The notes under the pieces: generated by a model | What the model saw: only the letters and a program-made list of their open reading frames with translations | The model's database searches: none | What the model was told of the DNA's origin: nothing | Translations under genes and position numbers: made by a program | Origin: Rouxiella chamberiensis | GTDB taxonomy: Bacteria > Pseudomonadota > Gammaproteobacteria > Enterobacterales > Enterobacteriaceae | Assembly (NCBI RefSeq): GCF_026967475.1 | Contig: NZ_CP114058.1 | Coordinates: 3,162,001 to 3,226,000 of the forward strand | Reading direction: 5' to 3' | Length of the DNA stretch: 64,000 nt | Shown: in pieces, positions 10,675-21,098 of the stretch | How positions within the stretch are numbered: the first letter of the stretch is position 1 | Layout of the letters: the number at the start of each line of letters is the position of its first letter

Positions 10675-12087
10675 ATGGCCAGTTTGCTTAACTTTCTCGA
10701 CGATATTTTATGGGAATCGATCCTTATCTATTTCCTGCTCGGTTTCGGAATCTATCTCACGTTGCGTACCCGCTTCGTGCAGTTTCGCCGCTGGCCGGAA
10801 ATGTTTCGCAGCCTTAAACGCGACAATAACGACGACCGGCGCGGCCTTTCAGGCTGGCAGGCGCTGGCAGTAACGCTGTCGGGGCGAATCGGGGTCGGCA
10901 GTCTGGTCGGCGTGGCCATGTCGCTTGCCGCAGGCGGACCCGGCGCCATTTTCTGGATGTGGGTAATCTCCCTTCTCGGCATGCCGATGGCACTGGTGGA
11001 AAACACGCTGGCGCAGATTTTTAAAACCACCGATCAACGCCAGCAGTTTCGCGGCGGGCCTTCCGAATATATGACCCGTGGCCTGGGTATGCGCTGGATG
11101 GGCGTGCTGTTTTCCGTATTGATGATGCTCACCGTCAGCATCGTTTTCAACGCCTTGCAGGCCAAAGCGGTCGTTCATGCCCTCTCCGGTGCCTTCGACT
11201 TCAATCCACGGTATACGGCAATCGCGCTCGGCGTGGTCTTTACGCTCACCCTGTTTGGCGGTTTGCGGGCCATCTCCAGAATGTCCGTCTGGCTTGCGCC
11301 GCTGATGAGTCTTGGCTATCTGCTGCTGGCCTGCTGGGTCATGGCCGATAACCTCGCCCGCCTCCCCGCCGTGTTCATGCTGATTTTCCGCAGCGCTTTC
11401 GGGTTGCAGGAGTTTGCTGCCGGTGCCCTGGGCTACGGCGTGACGCTGGCTCTGACGCAGGGGATTCAGCAAGGTCTGTTTTCCAATGAGGCGGGTTCCG
11501 GATCCACGCCGCATATCGCCGCCCTCGCCGCCGCGAGGCATCCGGCCAGTCAGGGCTTTTCGCAAATGCTCGGCATTCTGGTCGATACTTTCGTTGTCTC
11601 GAGCGCTACGGCGATGATCATTCTGTCGTCGGGTTTGCTGAATGCTCCCACCGATCGCATCAGCGGCATCGGGCTGCTGGCGCTCGCGGTCAATGCCAGT
11701 GTCGGCACCGTCGGGCCGCAGATACTGGCGCTGTTCATGCTGGCCTTCGGGTTTACCACCATGATTGCCAACTACCTGTATTGCGAGAACAATCTGCTGT
11801 TTTTACAACGCGGGAAAACGGGATCGATTTATCTGCTGCGCGTGCTGATGCTGGTGCTGTTACTGGCCGGTTGCCTTGTCAGCACGCCGTTGCTGGTGCA
11901 GACGGCGAGCATTTCGCTGGCGGTGATCACCATCATCAATCTTACCGCCATTGTGCTGCTTTCGGGTCTGGCGCTCAGGGTGATTAAAGATTACGAACGC
12001 CAATGCGCGATGGGACGGGTTCCAGTCTTCAATCCCGACAGTTTTCCGGAGCTGAAAGGGCAACTGGAGGTCGGCATTTGGAAATAG
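10675..12087 (+). CDS. yaaJ: Sodium:alanine/glycine symporter family protein YaaJ (AgcS)
   Basis: This 470-residue membrane protein belongs to the alanine/glycine:cation symporter family, with about 11 predicted segments. Family blocks include the early FGIYLTLRTRFVQFR, AAGGPGAIFWMWV near residue 85, FRGGPSEYM near residue 122 and SNEAGSGSTPHIAA near residue 270. The position next to talB and yaaA matches E. coli yaaJ. One odd point is that the usual G-S/T-G-N motif in the first core helix reads GVGS here. The substrate is likely a small neutral amino acid by family, but the motif change leaves this open. Confidence 0.88.
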   Translation: MASLLNFLDDILWESILIYFLLGFGIYLTLRTRFVQFRRWPEMFRSLKRDNNDDRRGLSGWQALAVTLSGRIGVGSLVGVAMSLAAGGPGAIFWMWVISLLGMPMALVENTLAQIFKTTDQRQQFRGGPSEYMTRGLGMRWMGVLFSVLMMLTVSIVFNALQAKAVVHALSGAFDFNPRYTAIALGVVFTLTLFGGLRAISRMSVWLAPLMSLGYLLLACWVMADNLARLPAVFMLIFRSAFGLQEFAAGALGYGVTLALTQGIQQGLFSNEAGSGSTPHIAALAAARHPASQGFSQMLGILVDTFVVSSATAMIILSSGLLNAPTDRISGIGLLALAVNASVGTVGPQILALFMLAFGFTTMIANYLYCENNLLFLQRGKTGSIYLLRVLMLVLLLAGCLVSTPLLVQTASISLAVITIINLTAIVLLSGLALRVIKDYERQCAMGRVPVFNPDSFPELKGQLEVGIWK

Positions 12088-12222
12088 CCCGCACGAAGGC
12101 ACAGCCTATCGGTACGATTTTTCTAATTCAGGCGTTTCTTTGATAAACTGACTCCCTAAAACATCGAAAAACAGCCTTTTAATTTCCTGCAGATTCACCG
12201 CGCAGACCAACCGGACGCCCTT

Positions 12223-12999
12223 ATGCTGACTATTATTTCTCCAGCCAAAACGCTTGATTACGAAAGTGAGCTTGCCACCCGTCGCTACACGCAGCCTGAA
12301 CTGCTGGATAAATCCAGCCAACTGATTTCGATTGCCAAAAAGCTGTCGCCCGCCGAGATTGCCAGCCTGATGGGCATCAGCGACAAACTCGCGCATCTCA
12401 ACGCCGAGCGTTTCAACAGCTGGCAGCCTGATTTTACCCCCGAGAATGCGCGACAGGCGATTCTGGCGTTTAAAGGCGATGTTTATACCGGTCTTCAAGC
12501 CGAAAACTTCAGCGAACGCGATTTCGATTTCGCGCAGCAACACCTGCGTATGCTGTCAGGACTGTACGGCCTGCTGCGCCCGCTGGACCTGATGCAGCCA
12601 TACCGCCTCGAGATGGGTATTCGCCTGAAAAATACCGAAGGCAGCAATCTCTATCACTTCTGGGGAGATTTGCTGACGGAAAAACTCAACGCCATTCTCA
12701 AGCAGCAAGGCGATAACCTGCTTGTCAATCTGGCTTCCGACGAGTATTTCAAAGCGGTTAAACCGTCGAAGCTGGAGGGTGAAATCATCAAGCCGGTGTT
12801 CCTCGACGAGAAAAACGGCCAGTTCAAAGTCATCAGTTTCTATGCCAAAAAAGCGCGTGGATTAATGAGCCGCTTTATCATCCAGGAGCGTCTGACACAG
12901 CGTAAACAGTTGCAGGAGTTTGATTTGGAAGGATATCAGTTCGACTCTGCGCGTTCGCAGGGCAACGAATTGGTGTTTACCCGCGCGGATATCCACTAG
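12223..12999 (+). CDS. yaaA: Peroxide stress resistance protein YaaA (DUF328)
   Basis: The 258-residue protein begins [20 protein letters not shown], the YaaA signature. It also has [22 protein letters not shown] near residue 112 and the C-terminal [13 protein letters not shown] block. In E. coli YaaA lowers intracellular free iron and protects DNA and proteins from hydrogen peroxide, and it is under OxyR control; I did not find a clear OxyR site here. It is cytosolic and single-domain. It is convergent with thrC across a shared terminator. Confidence 0.95.
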   Translation: MLTIISPAKTLDYESELATRRYTQPELLDKSSQLISIAKKLSPAEIASLMGISDKLAHLNAERFNSWQPDFTPENARQAILAFKGDVYTGLQAENFSERDFDFAQQHLRMLSGLYGLLRPLDLMQPYRLEMGIRLKNTEGSNLYHFWGDLLTEKLNAILKQQGDNLLVNLASDEYFKAVKPSKLEGEIIKPVFLDEKNGQFKVISFYAKKARGLMSRFIIQERLTQRKQLQEFDLEGYQFDSARSQGNELVFTRADIH

Positions 13000-13035
13000 C
13001 CGTTTATCGACCACGTAGCCCGCTCTTAAATGCAT

Positions 13036-13065
13036 AAAAAAGGCCATCATCCGATGGCCTTTTTG
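13036..13065. terminator. Bidirectional terminator between yaaA and thrC
   Basis: An A tract, then GGCCATC with loop atcc and GATGGCC, then a T tract lie between the convergent stops of yaaA and thrC. It ends the thr operon on the minus strand. Confidence 0.9.
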
Positions 13066-13079
13066 TGTTTCTACGGCAA

Positions 13080-14368
13080 TTACTCTGGCAACGCCATCAG
13101 GAATTTACGCAGTTCGCTGAAATCGGCGGACAGGTCGTGAGACAGCAACGCCAGCTCGGCGCGATCGGCCAGCTCTTTCGGCAGCGGGAGTGACTGACCC
13201 AGAATTGCCTCGACGCTCTCCTTGAATTTCGCCGGATGCGCGGTACCGATAAACAGCCCGAACTCCCCTTCCTGCAACTGATCGCGCAGTGCACGGTAGG
13301 CAATGGCCGCGTGCGGTTCGGAGATATAGCCTTTTTGGCCAGCTCGCGCATGGTCTCTTCCGTGGTCTGATCGCTTACCGCCGCATAGCCCAGATCCTTT
13401 AACTGCCAGATCTTGCGACGATACAGCTCTTCAACGCGCGGCCAGTTGTTCGGCTGGCTGACGTCCATTGCGTTGGACAAGGTGGCCACTGTCTTGTTTG
13501 GCGTCCACTCGCCGTTGCCCAGAAAACGCGGCACGGTGTCGTTGGCATTGGTCGCGGCAATAAAGCGCTTGACCGGCAGACCCAGAGACTTGGCCAGCAG
13601 GCCCGCCGTCAGGTCACCAAAGTTGCCGCTCGGCACGGAAACCACCAGCTGATTGCGGGCTTCCTGCGGCAGTTGCGCCACGGCTTCGAAGTAGTAGCAA
13701 ATCTGCGCCAGCAGACGGCTGATGTTGATGGAGTTGGCCGAGTTGAGGTGCAACGCGGTTTTCAGCTCTTCATCATCAAATGCCTGCTTGACCAGCGCCT
13801 GACATTCGTCGAAATCGCCGTCGATGGCGACGGTGTGAATGTTGTCGCCGAGCGTACAGAACAGTTTTTCCTGCAGCGGGCTGATTTTGCCACGCGGATA
13901 GAGAATCACCACGCGCACGTTTTTCAGGCCGTGGAAGGCGTGGGCAACGGCGGCACCGGTATCACCGGAGGTGGCGGTCAGAATGGTCACCGGTTGATCG
14001 CCCGAGACTTCGGTCAGGATCTGGGCCATAAAGCGGCCGCCGAAGTCCTTGAACGCCAGCGTCGGGCCGTGGAACAGCTCCAGACAGGCCACGTCTTCTT
14101 CGACCTTCGCCAGCGGTGCCGGGAAGGCAAAGGCGTTTTTCACCCGCTGATACAGCTGCTCTTCGGAAATTTCATCGCCAATAAAAGCGGAAAGAATACG
14201 GCTGCTGCGCGTGACGAAATCCATCTCGAGCAGTCTGTCGATTTCAGTCAGCTCAAACTCGGGCAGATCCAGCGGGAAAAACAGTCCTTGTTGCTTACCC
14301 AGACCCTGCTTCACCGCCTGGGCGAAGCTGACCTGCTCGTTGTGATCCTTCAGATTGTAGAGTTTCAT
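13080..14368 (-). CDS. thrC: Threonine synthase, frameshifted in this sequence
   Basis: ThrC converts O-phosphohomoserine to threonine with pyridoxal phosphate. The N-terminal frame from MKLYNLKDHNEQVSFAQAV carries FHGPTLAFKDFGGRFM near residue 100, which includes the PLP lysine. It also has the phosphate-binding SVPSGNFGDLTAG. After ELAKK the frame fails at a T run (13332-13336); one more T gives ELAKKGYISEPHAAIAYR and joins the C-terminal frame ending at 13080. The restored length is 429 residues against 428 in E. coli. It is the last gene of thrABC, 3 bp after thrB. A homopolymer error is the simplest reading. Confidence 0.93.
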
Positions 14369-14371
14369 TGA

Positions 14372-15301
14372 TTATCCCAGTAGTCTCGCGCCTGCGGTAT
14401 CCAGGCGACAAATATGAACAAAGCCTTCGTCATTTTGCAGATAATGCGTCTGCAACCAGTCAGCCATTCGTTGTGCCGTCGCGCTATCGTTGCAGATAGC
14501 AAACAGCGTCGGGCCGGAGCCTGAAATTCCGCAGGCCAGCGCGCCTATCTCTTCGGCGGCGGTACGTGCCTCGGCAAAGCCCGGCAGCAAACGGGTGCGA
14601 TAAGGCTCGGCAATCACGTCTTTCATCAATTTAACGGCCAGTTCCGGCTGTCGGGTATGACAGGCGTGGATAAAGCCGGACAGATAGCGGCCGTGGCTGA
14701 TGCAGTCCTGACGACGATACTGCGCAGGCAAAATGGCGCGCGCCTCGGCCGTGGAAACCTTGATGCCCGGATAGGCCATGACCCACAGCCAGTCGTCGAA
14801 GCACGGCACGTCCTGAGAGATGATACCCAGCTCTTCGAGCATCAACTGCAAGCCACCAAGATAGCACGGTGCCACATTATCGAAGTGAACGCTGCCGGAA
14901 ATGCGCCCTTCCAGCTCGCCCATCAACTCGAGCATTTTATTGTCGTCGAGCTGATTGTTGTTGAATTCGTTCATCGCCATCAAACCCGCCACCACGGAAC
15001 AGGCGCTGGAACCCAGCCCCGAGCCGATCGGCATGTTTTTCTCGAGCGTCATGGCGACCGGAATAGCTTTGCCGACTTCCTGACAGTAACGCTGCCAGCA
15101 TTGGTAAACAATGTTCTCTTCCATCTTGTCAGGCAGTTTGGAGACAAAGCGCCCTTCGTTTCTGAGACTGAATACCGGGGCCGCCTCGACGGTCACGCAG
15201 TCACCCAGCAGCTCTCCGTTTACCGGAGAAACGGCTGCGCCCAGCACATCAAAACCAACGCTGACATTACCAATTGATGCCGGGGCATACACCTTAACCA
15301 T
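14372..15301 (-). CDS. thrB: Homoserine kinase
   Basis: ThrB phosphorylates homoserine with ATP, the step before threonine synthase. The 309-residue product begins [20 protein letters not shown]. It has the GHMP-kinase ATP loop [12 protein letters not shown] near residue 93 and the C-terminal [12 protein letters not shown] block near residue 258. It starts 1 bp after the thrA stop and ends 3 bp before thrC, so the three genes are translated from one message. Confidence 0.97.
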   Translation of the reverse strand: MVKVYAPASIGNVSVGFDVLGAAVSPVNGELLGDCVTVEAAPVFSLRNEGRFVSKLPDKMEENIVYQCWQRYCQEVGKAIPVAMTLEKNMPIGSGLGSSACSVVAGLMAMNEFNNNQLDDNKMLELMGELEGRISGSVHFDNVAPCYLGGLQLMLEELGIISQDVPCFDDWLWVMAYPGIKVSTAEARAILPAQYRRQDCISHGRYLSGFIHACHTRQPELAVKLMKDVIAEPYRTRLLPGFAEARTAAEEIGALACGISGSGPTLFAICNDSATAQRMADWLQTHYLQNDEGFVHICRLDTAGARLLG

Positions 15302-15302
15302 A

Positions 15303-17778
15303 TTAAACTCCTAACTTCCATGACAGCGTTCGCAGCAGGTCGGCGAAAACACCGGCGGCAGTAACATCGTTACCCGCACCGTAGCCGCGCAAAACCAAAG
15401 GAATCGGTTGATAGTAACGGCTGTAGAATGCCAGCGCATTCTCGCCATTTTTTACTTTGTACAGCGGATCATTGCCGTCAACGGCTTCGATTCTGACGCG
15501 GCAGCGCCCTTCGTCAATCGCGCCGACATAGCGCAGCACTTTGCCTGCCGCGGCGGCTTCGGCCACGCGCTGTTTAAACTCGCCGTCGATTTCGGGCAGA
15601 CGGGAGAGGAAGGTGCTGACGTCTCCGCTAGCGTCAAAGGATACCGGCAGAACGGATTCGACTTCAATATCGGACAGTTCGAGTTTGTAACCGGCTTCAC
15701 GCGCCAGAATCAATAATTTGCGCGCCACGTCCATTCCGGACAGGTCATCGCGCGGATCCGGCTCGGTAAAGCCGCTTTCGCGTGCTGCAAGCGTAGCGGC
15801 AGACAGCGACACGCCTTCATCCAGCTTGCCGAAAATCTGCGACAGCGAACCGGAAAGGATGCCGCTGAAACGGACCAGTTCGTCCCCTGCATTCAACAGG
15901 TTCTGCAGGTTTTCGATAACCGGCAGGCCCGCGCCGACGTTGGTGTCGTAAAGGAACTTGCGGCGCGAACTGGCGGCCGCTTTGCGCAGCTGATAGTAGT
16001 AGTTCATCGACGAGGTGTTGGCGCGTTTGTTCGGCGTCACCACGTGGAAACCGTCGGCCAGGAAATCAGCGTATTGATTGGCGATGCTTTCGTTCGACGT
16101 ACAGTCGACAATCACCGGATTCAGCAGGTGATACTCTTTCACCAGACGGATGAGACGGCCAATGCTGAAGGTTTCCTGCGCCGCGCCCAGCTCGTCGCGC
16201 CAGCTTTCCAGCGCGATGCCGTGCACGTTGGTCAGCATCGCGCGGGAGTTGGCGATACCGCAAACGCGAAGATCGATGTGTTTGGCCTTGAGCCACGCCT
16301 GCTGACGACGAATCTGTTCGATCAATGCGCCGCCCACGCCGCCTGCGCCAATCAGGAACACTTCGATGACCTGATCGGTGTTGAACAGCATCTGATGGCT
16401 GACGCGCACGCCCATTGTTGCATCGTCATTATTGACCACGACCGAAATCGAGCGCTCGGAAGAGCCTTGCGCAATCGCCACGATATTGATGTTGGCGCGC
16501 GCCAGAGCCGAGAAGAACTTGGCCGAAATACCGCGCAGGGTGCGCATGCCGTCACCGACGACGGAGATAACCGCCAGTTTTTCAGTGACATCCAGCGGCT
16601 CCAGCAGGCCGTTTTTCAGCTCCAGATAGAATTCGTCTTCCAGCGCCTTGCGTGCGCGAATCAGTTCGGACTGCGGCACGCAGAAGCTGATGCTGTATTC
16701 CGAAGAAGACTGGGTTATCAGCACCACCGAAATGCCCGAGCGCGACATGACCGCAAATACGCGGGCGGCCATGCCAATCATGCCTTTCATGCCCGGACCG
16801 GAGACGTTGATCATGGCCATGTTGTTCAGGTTGGTGATGCCCTTGACCGGCGTATTCTTGTCTTCGAATTCACTGCCCGCGCTGTGGCTGCCGATAAGCG
16901 TGCCCGGCGCCTGCGGATTGGAGGTGTTCTTGATAAGGCACGGGATCTGGAATTGGGCGATGGGCGTGATGGTGCGCGGGTGGAGAACTTTGGCACCAAA
17001 ATACGAAAGCTCCATCGCCTCCTGATAGGACATCGACTTCAGCAGGCGTGCATCCGGCACGATACGCGGGTCGCAGGTATAAACGCCGTCGACGTCGGTC
17101 CAGATTTCACAGCAGTCGGCGCGCAGACAGGCGGCCAGAAACGGCGGCCGAATAGTCGGAACCGTTACGGCCCAGCACCACGAGTTCGCCTTTTTCATTC
17201 CCGGCGGTAAAACCGGCCATCAGCACGATATCGCTGGCAGGAATGTTGCTGGCGGCAATGCGGGCGGTGGATTCATTAATGTCAACGGTAGATTCGAGAT
17301 AGTGGCCGACGGCAAGCAGCTTCTCGACGGGATTGATGACGCTGACGCCATAACCTCTGGCCTTGAAGACCGCCTCCATGATGGCGATGGACAGCTTCTC
17401 GCCTCGGCAGATGATGCTGGCGTTGACGCTGTCCGGGCATTGCCCCAGCAGACCGATGCCGTGCAGCAGTTGCTTGAGCTGGCCGAACTCCTGTTCGACA
17501 AACAGTTTGACGGCGGGTTGATCAAAGTTCGGCAGCGCGGCGGCCAGACCGCCAATCAGCTCGGCAAAAATGCGTTCTGCATCGCTCATGATCGGCAGGA
17601 TGTCCTGCCCCGCAACGGTTTTTTCGATCATCGCGACCAGATGATTGGTAATTTTAGCAGGGGCTGACAATACCGTAGCGACCTGTCCCTGACTTGCATT
17701 GCTTTCCATGATATCCGCGACCCGCAGGAAGCGTTCGGCATTTGCTACTGAAGTCCCGCCAAATTTCAACACTCGCAT
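15303..17778 (-). CDS. thrA: Bifunctional aspartokinase I/homoserine dehydrogenase I, frameshifted in this sequence
   Basis: ThrA catalyses the first and third steps from aspartate to threonine and is inhibited by threonine. The N-terminal aspartokinase opens with [18 protein letters not shown]. Central ACT regulatory domains carry VSGPGMKG and SVVGDGM. The homoserine dehydrogenase part has the NAD-binding [19 protein letters not shown] and [10 protein letters not shown]. The frame breaks after GSDYSAAV, where AAA at 17139-17141 should be AA to read [13 protein letters not shown]. Removing one base gives 824 residues against 820 in E. coli. It is preceded by a leader peptide and attenuator. 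Confidence 0.93.
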
Positions 17779-17832
17779 TTCTGGTTTCTCCTACTCTCGT
17801 AATGAGCAATTTTTACAAGGGAATGTAGCCGT

Positions 17833-17869
17833 AAAAAAAAGCCCGCACTGGTTAGGTGCGGGCTTTTTT
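17833..17869 (-). terminator. Attenuator of the thr operon
   Basis: The minus strand carries AAAAAAGCCCGCACC, a short loop and a GGTGCGGGC-like arm followed by eight T. It lies between the leader peptide and thrA, as the transcription attenuator does in E. coli. Confidence 0.9.
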
Positions 17870-17887
17870 CTGTTTTTCCTGTACGCG

Positions 17888-17956
17888 TCAGCCCGCCCCG
17901 TTACCGATGGTAATGGTGGTGGTAATAATTGTTGTGTTCAGGCTGATGTGTCGCAT
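17888..17956 (-). CDS. thrL: thr operon leader peptide
   Basis: This is a 22-codon frame, too short for ordinary gene calling, that begins MRHISLN and ends GNGAG before a TGA. The middle ten codons are only Thr and Ile (TTIITTTITI), the regulatory codons whose stalling decides attenuation of thrABC. E. coli ThrL has 21 residues and also ends GNGAG. The attenuator hairpin follows 19 bp after the stop. When charged tRNA-Thr or tRNA-Ile is short, the ribosome should stall here and let transcription pass. Confidence 0.93.
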   Translation of the reverse strand: MRHISLNTTIITTTITIGNGAG

Positions 17957-18001
17957 ATTTTTTTATGGTTATCTTGTCGGTTTTTACTCTGTCTGCCCTA
18001 T

Positions 18002-18030
18002 TAGCTAAAGCATCAGGCTCCGTAAGTCAA
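18002..18030 (-). promoter_or_regulatory. Probable thr operon promoter
   Basis: On the minus strand TTGACT (18025-18030) is followed after 17 bp by TAGCTA (18002-18007), about 46 bp before the leader peptide. The -35 and its next bases TTGACTTA match the E. coli thr promoter as I recall it. The -10 is weak. Confidence 0.6.
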
Positions 18031-18174
18031 TTTTTTTCTATTTTTTGACCAAAAAACGCATTCTGTTCGCGCAGTGCAATTGACCATGTCGCTGCCCTGT
18101 TTTTAGATAATAAAACCAGTAATGCGCATAAGAGATAGACAATCCGCTTCAGGGGCGACAAAAAGCCCCTCAGC

Positions 18175-18860
18175 CTAATTGGCGAATTTTTTTCGATATC
18201 GTGCAGCAAAGTATGCAACATCGCCGCGTCTCTCTGCTCCAGCACGCCGAGTCTTTGCTGGAGCCAATCGGCCAGTTTCTGGTCATCCTGCGCGTCGAGA
18301 TTCACCAGCAAACGCGAGACACGCGCACGCAATGCCTCGAGTTGACCGGCTTCGGCCGGCAGCGGCTGTTTCTGCGCCAGCTGATTCAGAGAGGAAAGCT
18401 GATAACAGAACACCATCACCGCCTGCCCAAGATTCAGCGAAGGATAATCGGCGACCATCGGCACGCCGGTCAGCACATCCGCCAGCTCCAGCTCTTCATT
18501 GGTCAGCCCCGAATCTTCGCGGCCAAACACCAGCGCGACATTCCGGGTCCAGCTCTGGCGTTCGGCGAGCTGGCTTTCGAGCTCCTGCGGCGTGCAGTAA
18601 TAATGAAAGCGCGCGCGGCTGCGGGCGGTGGTGGCGATGGTGAAATCCATATCGGCCAGCGCCGCTTTCAGGCTGTCGAAGTGCCGGGCATTTTGCAAAA
18701 TCTCGCCCGAGCCGTGGGCAACCCAACCGGCTTCCGGCTGGAGATGCGCCTGGCTGTCGACAATACGCAGGGAGGCAAACCCCATGGTTTTCATTGCCCG
18801 CGCCGCTGCGCCGACATTTTCGGGCCGGGCCGGCGAGACGAGAATAATATGCAGCTGCAT
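18175..18860 (-). CDS. yjtD: Putative tRNA/rRNA methyltransferase YjtD (TrmH/SPOUT family), 3' end frameshifted
   Basis: This SPOUT-class protein begins MQLHIILVSPARPENVGAAA. It has the three knotted SAM-binding motifs: ARPENVGAAARAMK near residue 11, ALVFGREDSGLTNEEL near residue 110 and YPSLNLGQAVMVFCYQL near residue 137. It resembles E. coli YjtD (LasT) and TrmJ. As written, the frame runs on 49 codons to a stop at 18027, inside the thr promoter. One more T in the run at 18187-18193 gives IEKKFAN and a stop at 18175, for 228 residues, exactly the E. coli length. I therefore give the short form. The RNA substrate is not known from sequence. Confidence 0.85.
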
Positions 18861-19231
18861 GCGCTACCTCTGAAAAATGAAGATTAAAGAAGATCAGTAG
18901 GTCGCCATTTCGATTTATTTAAGGCAACAGACAATCGGGATGGCGGCAATTATAATTCACATCCGTTTAACAGTCTTCGAATATGTCGGCCGGAAGGAAT
19001 CGGGAAAAGCATTTAGCCTGCATAGAGATAGCCGAATAGGGGCTGCGTCACATTCTCGTATTAATAACACTTACAAATCAGGGAAATAAGAACTCTGATA
19101 CTACTTGTTAACTTTTATGAAACTTAAGGTTATTTAACTATCAAATAATTTTTAATAAGCGATGAAATGTAAGTGCCGAGTACCGGATTTTAAGTATTTT
19201 TCACCTTTCTGTTACCGTGCTACAATTGAAA

Positions 19232-19245
19232 TTGATATATGTCAA
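19232..19245 (+). promoter_or_regulatory. FNR box upstream of arcA
   Basis: TTGATATATGTCAA matches the FNR consensus TTGAT-N4-ATCAA at nine of ten positions. It lies about 280 bp before the arcA start. arcA is activated by FNR in E. coli. The whole gap 18861-19526 is 666 bp of mostly AT-rich sequence, in line with the long arcA leader of enterobacteria. I found no convincing small gene in it. Confidence 0.65.
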
Positions 19246-19526
19246 CAAAGCGTAGTTTTGTTGCATGGCAGTTTCGGTACTCGCTGTTATATTGCTGTTA
19301 ATAGGGTTAGGATATGCGCCGCTCAAGGTACCCTCGGAACTGCAGGATGTGGTATCCCAACTGGGCTGGCGATGTTGTTGCCGTTGATGGAAACTGTACC
19401 TAGAACGCGTTTACGTACTTGAGTCATGTAAAGAGTGGAACAGGACAAGAAACTGTCGAATTCATGTGTATATCAAAGACTTCTGTACTCCTATTTTCTA
19501 TTTGTTGGCAATCTTAGGTAGCAAAA

Positions 19527-20243
19527 ATGCAGACCCCCAAATTCTTATCGTCGAAGACGAGTTAGTAACACGTAATACTTTAAAAAGTATTTTTGAAGCA
19601 GAAGGCTATGCCGTATTCGAGGCCAATGATGGTGCCGAAATGCATCACATTCTGTCCGAAAACAACATCAATCTGGTTGTCATGGACATCAACCTGCCAG
19701 GCAAAAATGGCCTGCTGCTGGCTCGCGAACTGCGCGAGCAGGCGAAACGTGGCGCTGATGTTCCTGACCGGCCGCGACAACGAAGTCGATAAAATTCTCG
19801 GCCTGGAAATCGGTGCCGACGATTACATGACCAAACCGTTCAACCCGCGTGAGCTGACGATTCGTGCACGCAACCTGTTGACCCGTACCATGAATCTTAG
19901 CCCGGTGGGTGAAGAGCGTCGTCTGGTCGAGAGCTATCGTTTCAACGGATGGGAACTCGACATCAACAGCCGCTCACTGGTAAGCCCGGCGGGTGACCAG
20001 TACAAGCTGCCGCGCAGTGAATTCCGCGCCATGCTGCATTTCTGCGAAAACCCGGGCAAGATTCAGACCCGTGGCGATCTGCTGAAAAAAATGACCGGCC
20101 GCGAACTCAAGCCGCATGACCGTACCGTGGACGTGACCATTCGTCGCATTCGCAAACATTTCGAAGCGACACCCGATACCCCGGAAATCATCGCCACCAT
20201 TCATGGTGAAGGTTATCGCTTCTGCGGCGATCTCGAAGAGTAA
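19527..20243 (+). CDS. arcA: Response regulator ArcA, two frameshifts in this sequence
   Basis: ArcA is the OmpR-family response regulator of the ArcBA system, controlling respiratory genes by redox state. The receiver domain has [14 protein letters not shown], the phosphoacceptor in [12 protein letters not shown] (residue 54) and [19 protein letters not shown]. The C-terminal winged helix has [13 protein letters not shown] and [11 protein letters not shown]. The start ATG at 19527 follows AGGTAG. It needs one extra C in the run at 19534-19538 to read [13 protein letters not shown] second error, AAA for AA at 19745-19747, must be undone to read [15 protein letters not shown]. With both corrected the length is 238, identical to E. 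coli. Confidence 0.93.
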
Positions 20244-20336
20244 CCCTCTTCCCGCCGCGTAGTGCCTGGCGGAGAAACTGCCGTCGCTGTAGAGTAAAAT
20301 CGTTAACAAACGGGTTGCCAACCGGTCTGTAACAGT

Positions 20337-20362
20337 AAAAAAGGCCAGCGAATGCTGGCCTT
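20337..20362. terminator. Terminator between arcA and creA
   Basis: An A tract followed by GGCCAGC, loop gaat and GCTGGCC lies between the convergent arcA and creA. The T tract is good on the minus strand (A run on plus) and short on the plus strand. Confidence 0.75.
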
Positions 20363-20409
20363 AACTTTGGCGGTTTTACAGACAGTGACTGCCTGACTCT
20401 GCCCCGACC

Positions 20410-20886
20410 TTAGCGATTGGTCCACGGAATAATAGGCACGGCGCTGATGGCGTTTTTCGGCGAACCGTCAACGACCTTGTCCGAATAGCTCAGATAAACC
20501 AGCGCATTGCGCTTGGCGTCATAGAAACGTACGACCTGAAGTTTCTTGAAAATCAGGGAGGTACGTTGTTTGAAGACCACCGTCCCCTTGTCTCCGCCCT
20601 TCTTGATGTCATCAGACACCTCGACCGCTCCAACCTGCTGGCAGGAAATGGCCGCATCCGAGGTATCTTCCGCCAGACCCAGTCCGCCCTTGATGCCGCC
20701 GGTTTTTGCACGGCTGATATAACAGGTTACATTTTTGACATCGGGATCGTCGAAGGCTTCAACCACGATTTTATGATCCGGTCCAAACAGCTTGAAGACG
20801 GTATCGACAGAGCCTATCTGTTCTGCCTGTGCGGCGGCAGAGCATAGCGACAGTACGCCAAGAACAAAAATTAAACACTTTTTCAT
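20410..20886 (-). CDS. creA: CreA family protein, secreted
   Basis: CreA is a small conserved protein of unknown biochemical role. The 158-residue reading from [21 protein letters not shown] has a clear signal peptide with likely cleavage after AQA. It is followed by [21 protein letters not shown] and the invariant [16 protein letters not shown] region. I chose 20886 because AAAGGT precedes it and the 16 codons further upstream are not part of the family. creBCD do not follow; the gene stands alone between arcA and rob, as in other relatives. Confidence 0.93.
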   Translation of the reverse strand: MKKCLIFVLGVLSLCSAAAQAEQIGSVDTVFKLFGPDHKIVVEAFDDPDVKNVTCYISRAKTGGIKGGLGLAEDTSDAAISCQQVGAVEVSDDIKKGGDKGTVVFKQRTSLIFKKLQVVRFYDAKRNALVYLSYSDKVVDGSPKNAISAVPIIPWTNR

Positions 20887-21098
20887 CGGGTTACCTTTAG
20901 TACCTGTTATTTTGACGAGCTTTGAGGTTAGCACGTCATCGAGTTGAGCAAGCTCACAAAGTGAAAATGATTAAGACACATTTTTTGCAAAAGCGCACAG
21001 GAAGCTAAAAAATATCTGCGAGTTTTACTGTTAAAAAATTGCTATCATGCTGCGGTTAACAACACTATGCGCCTATATTAGTTCAACGAGGATGATCT

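Noticed and set aside
19162..19422. An 86-codon frame in the arcA leader region as a small gene
   Set aside because: It has no good ribosome-binding site, is Cys-rich without a recognisable pattern and spans the FNR box. It does not resemble YjjY.
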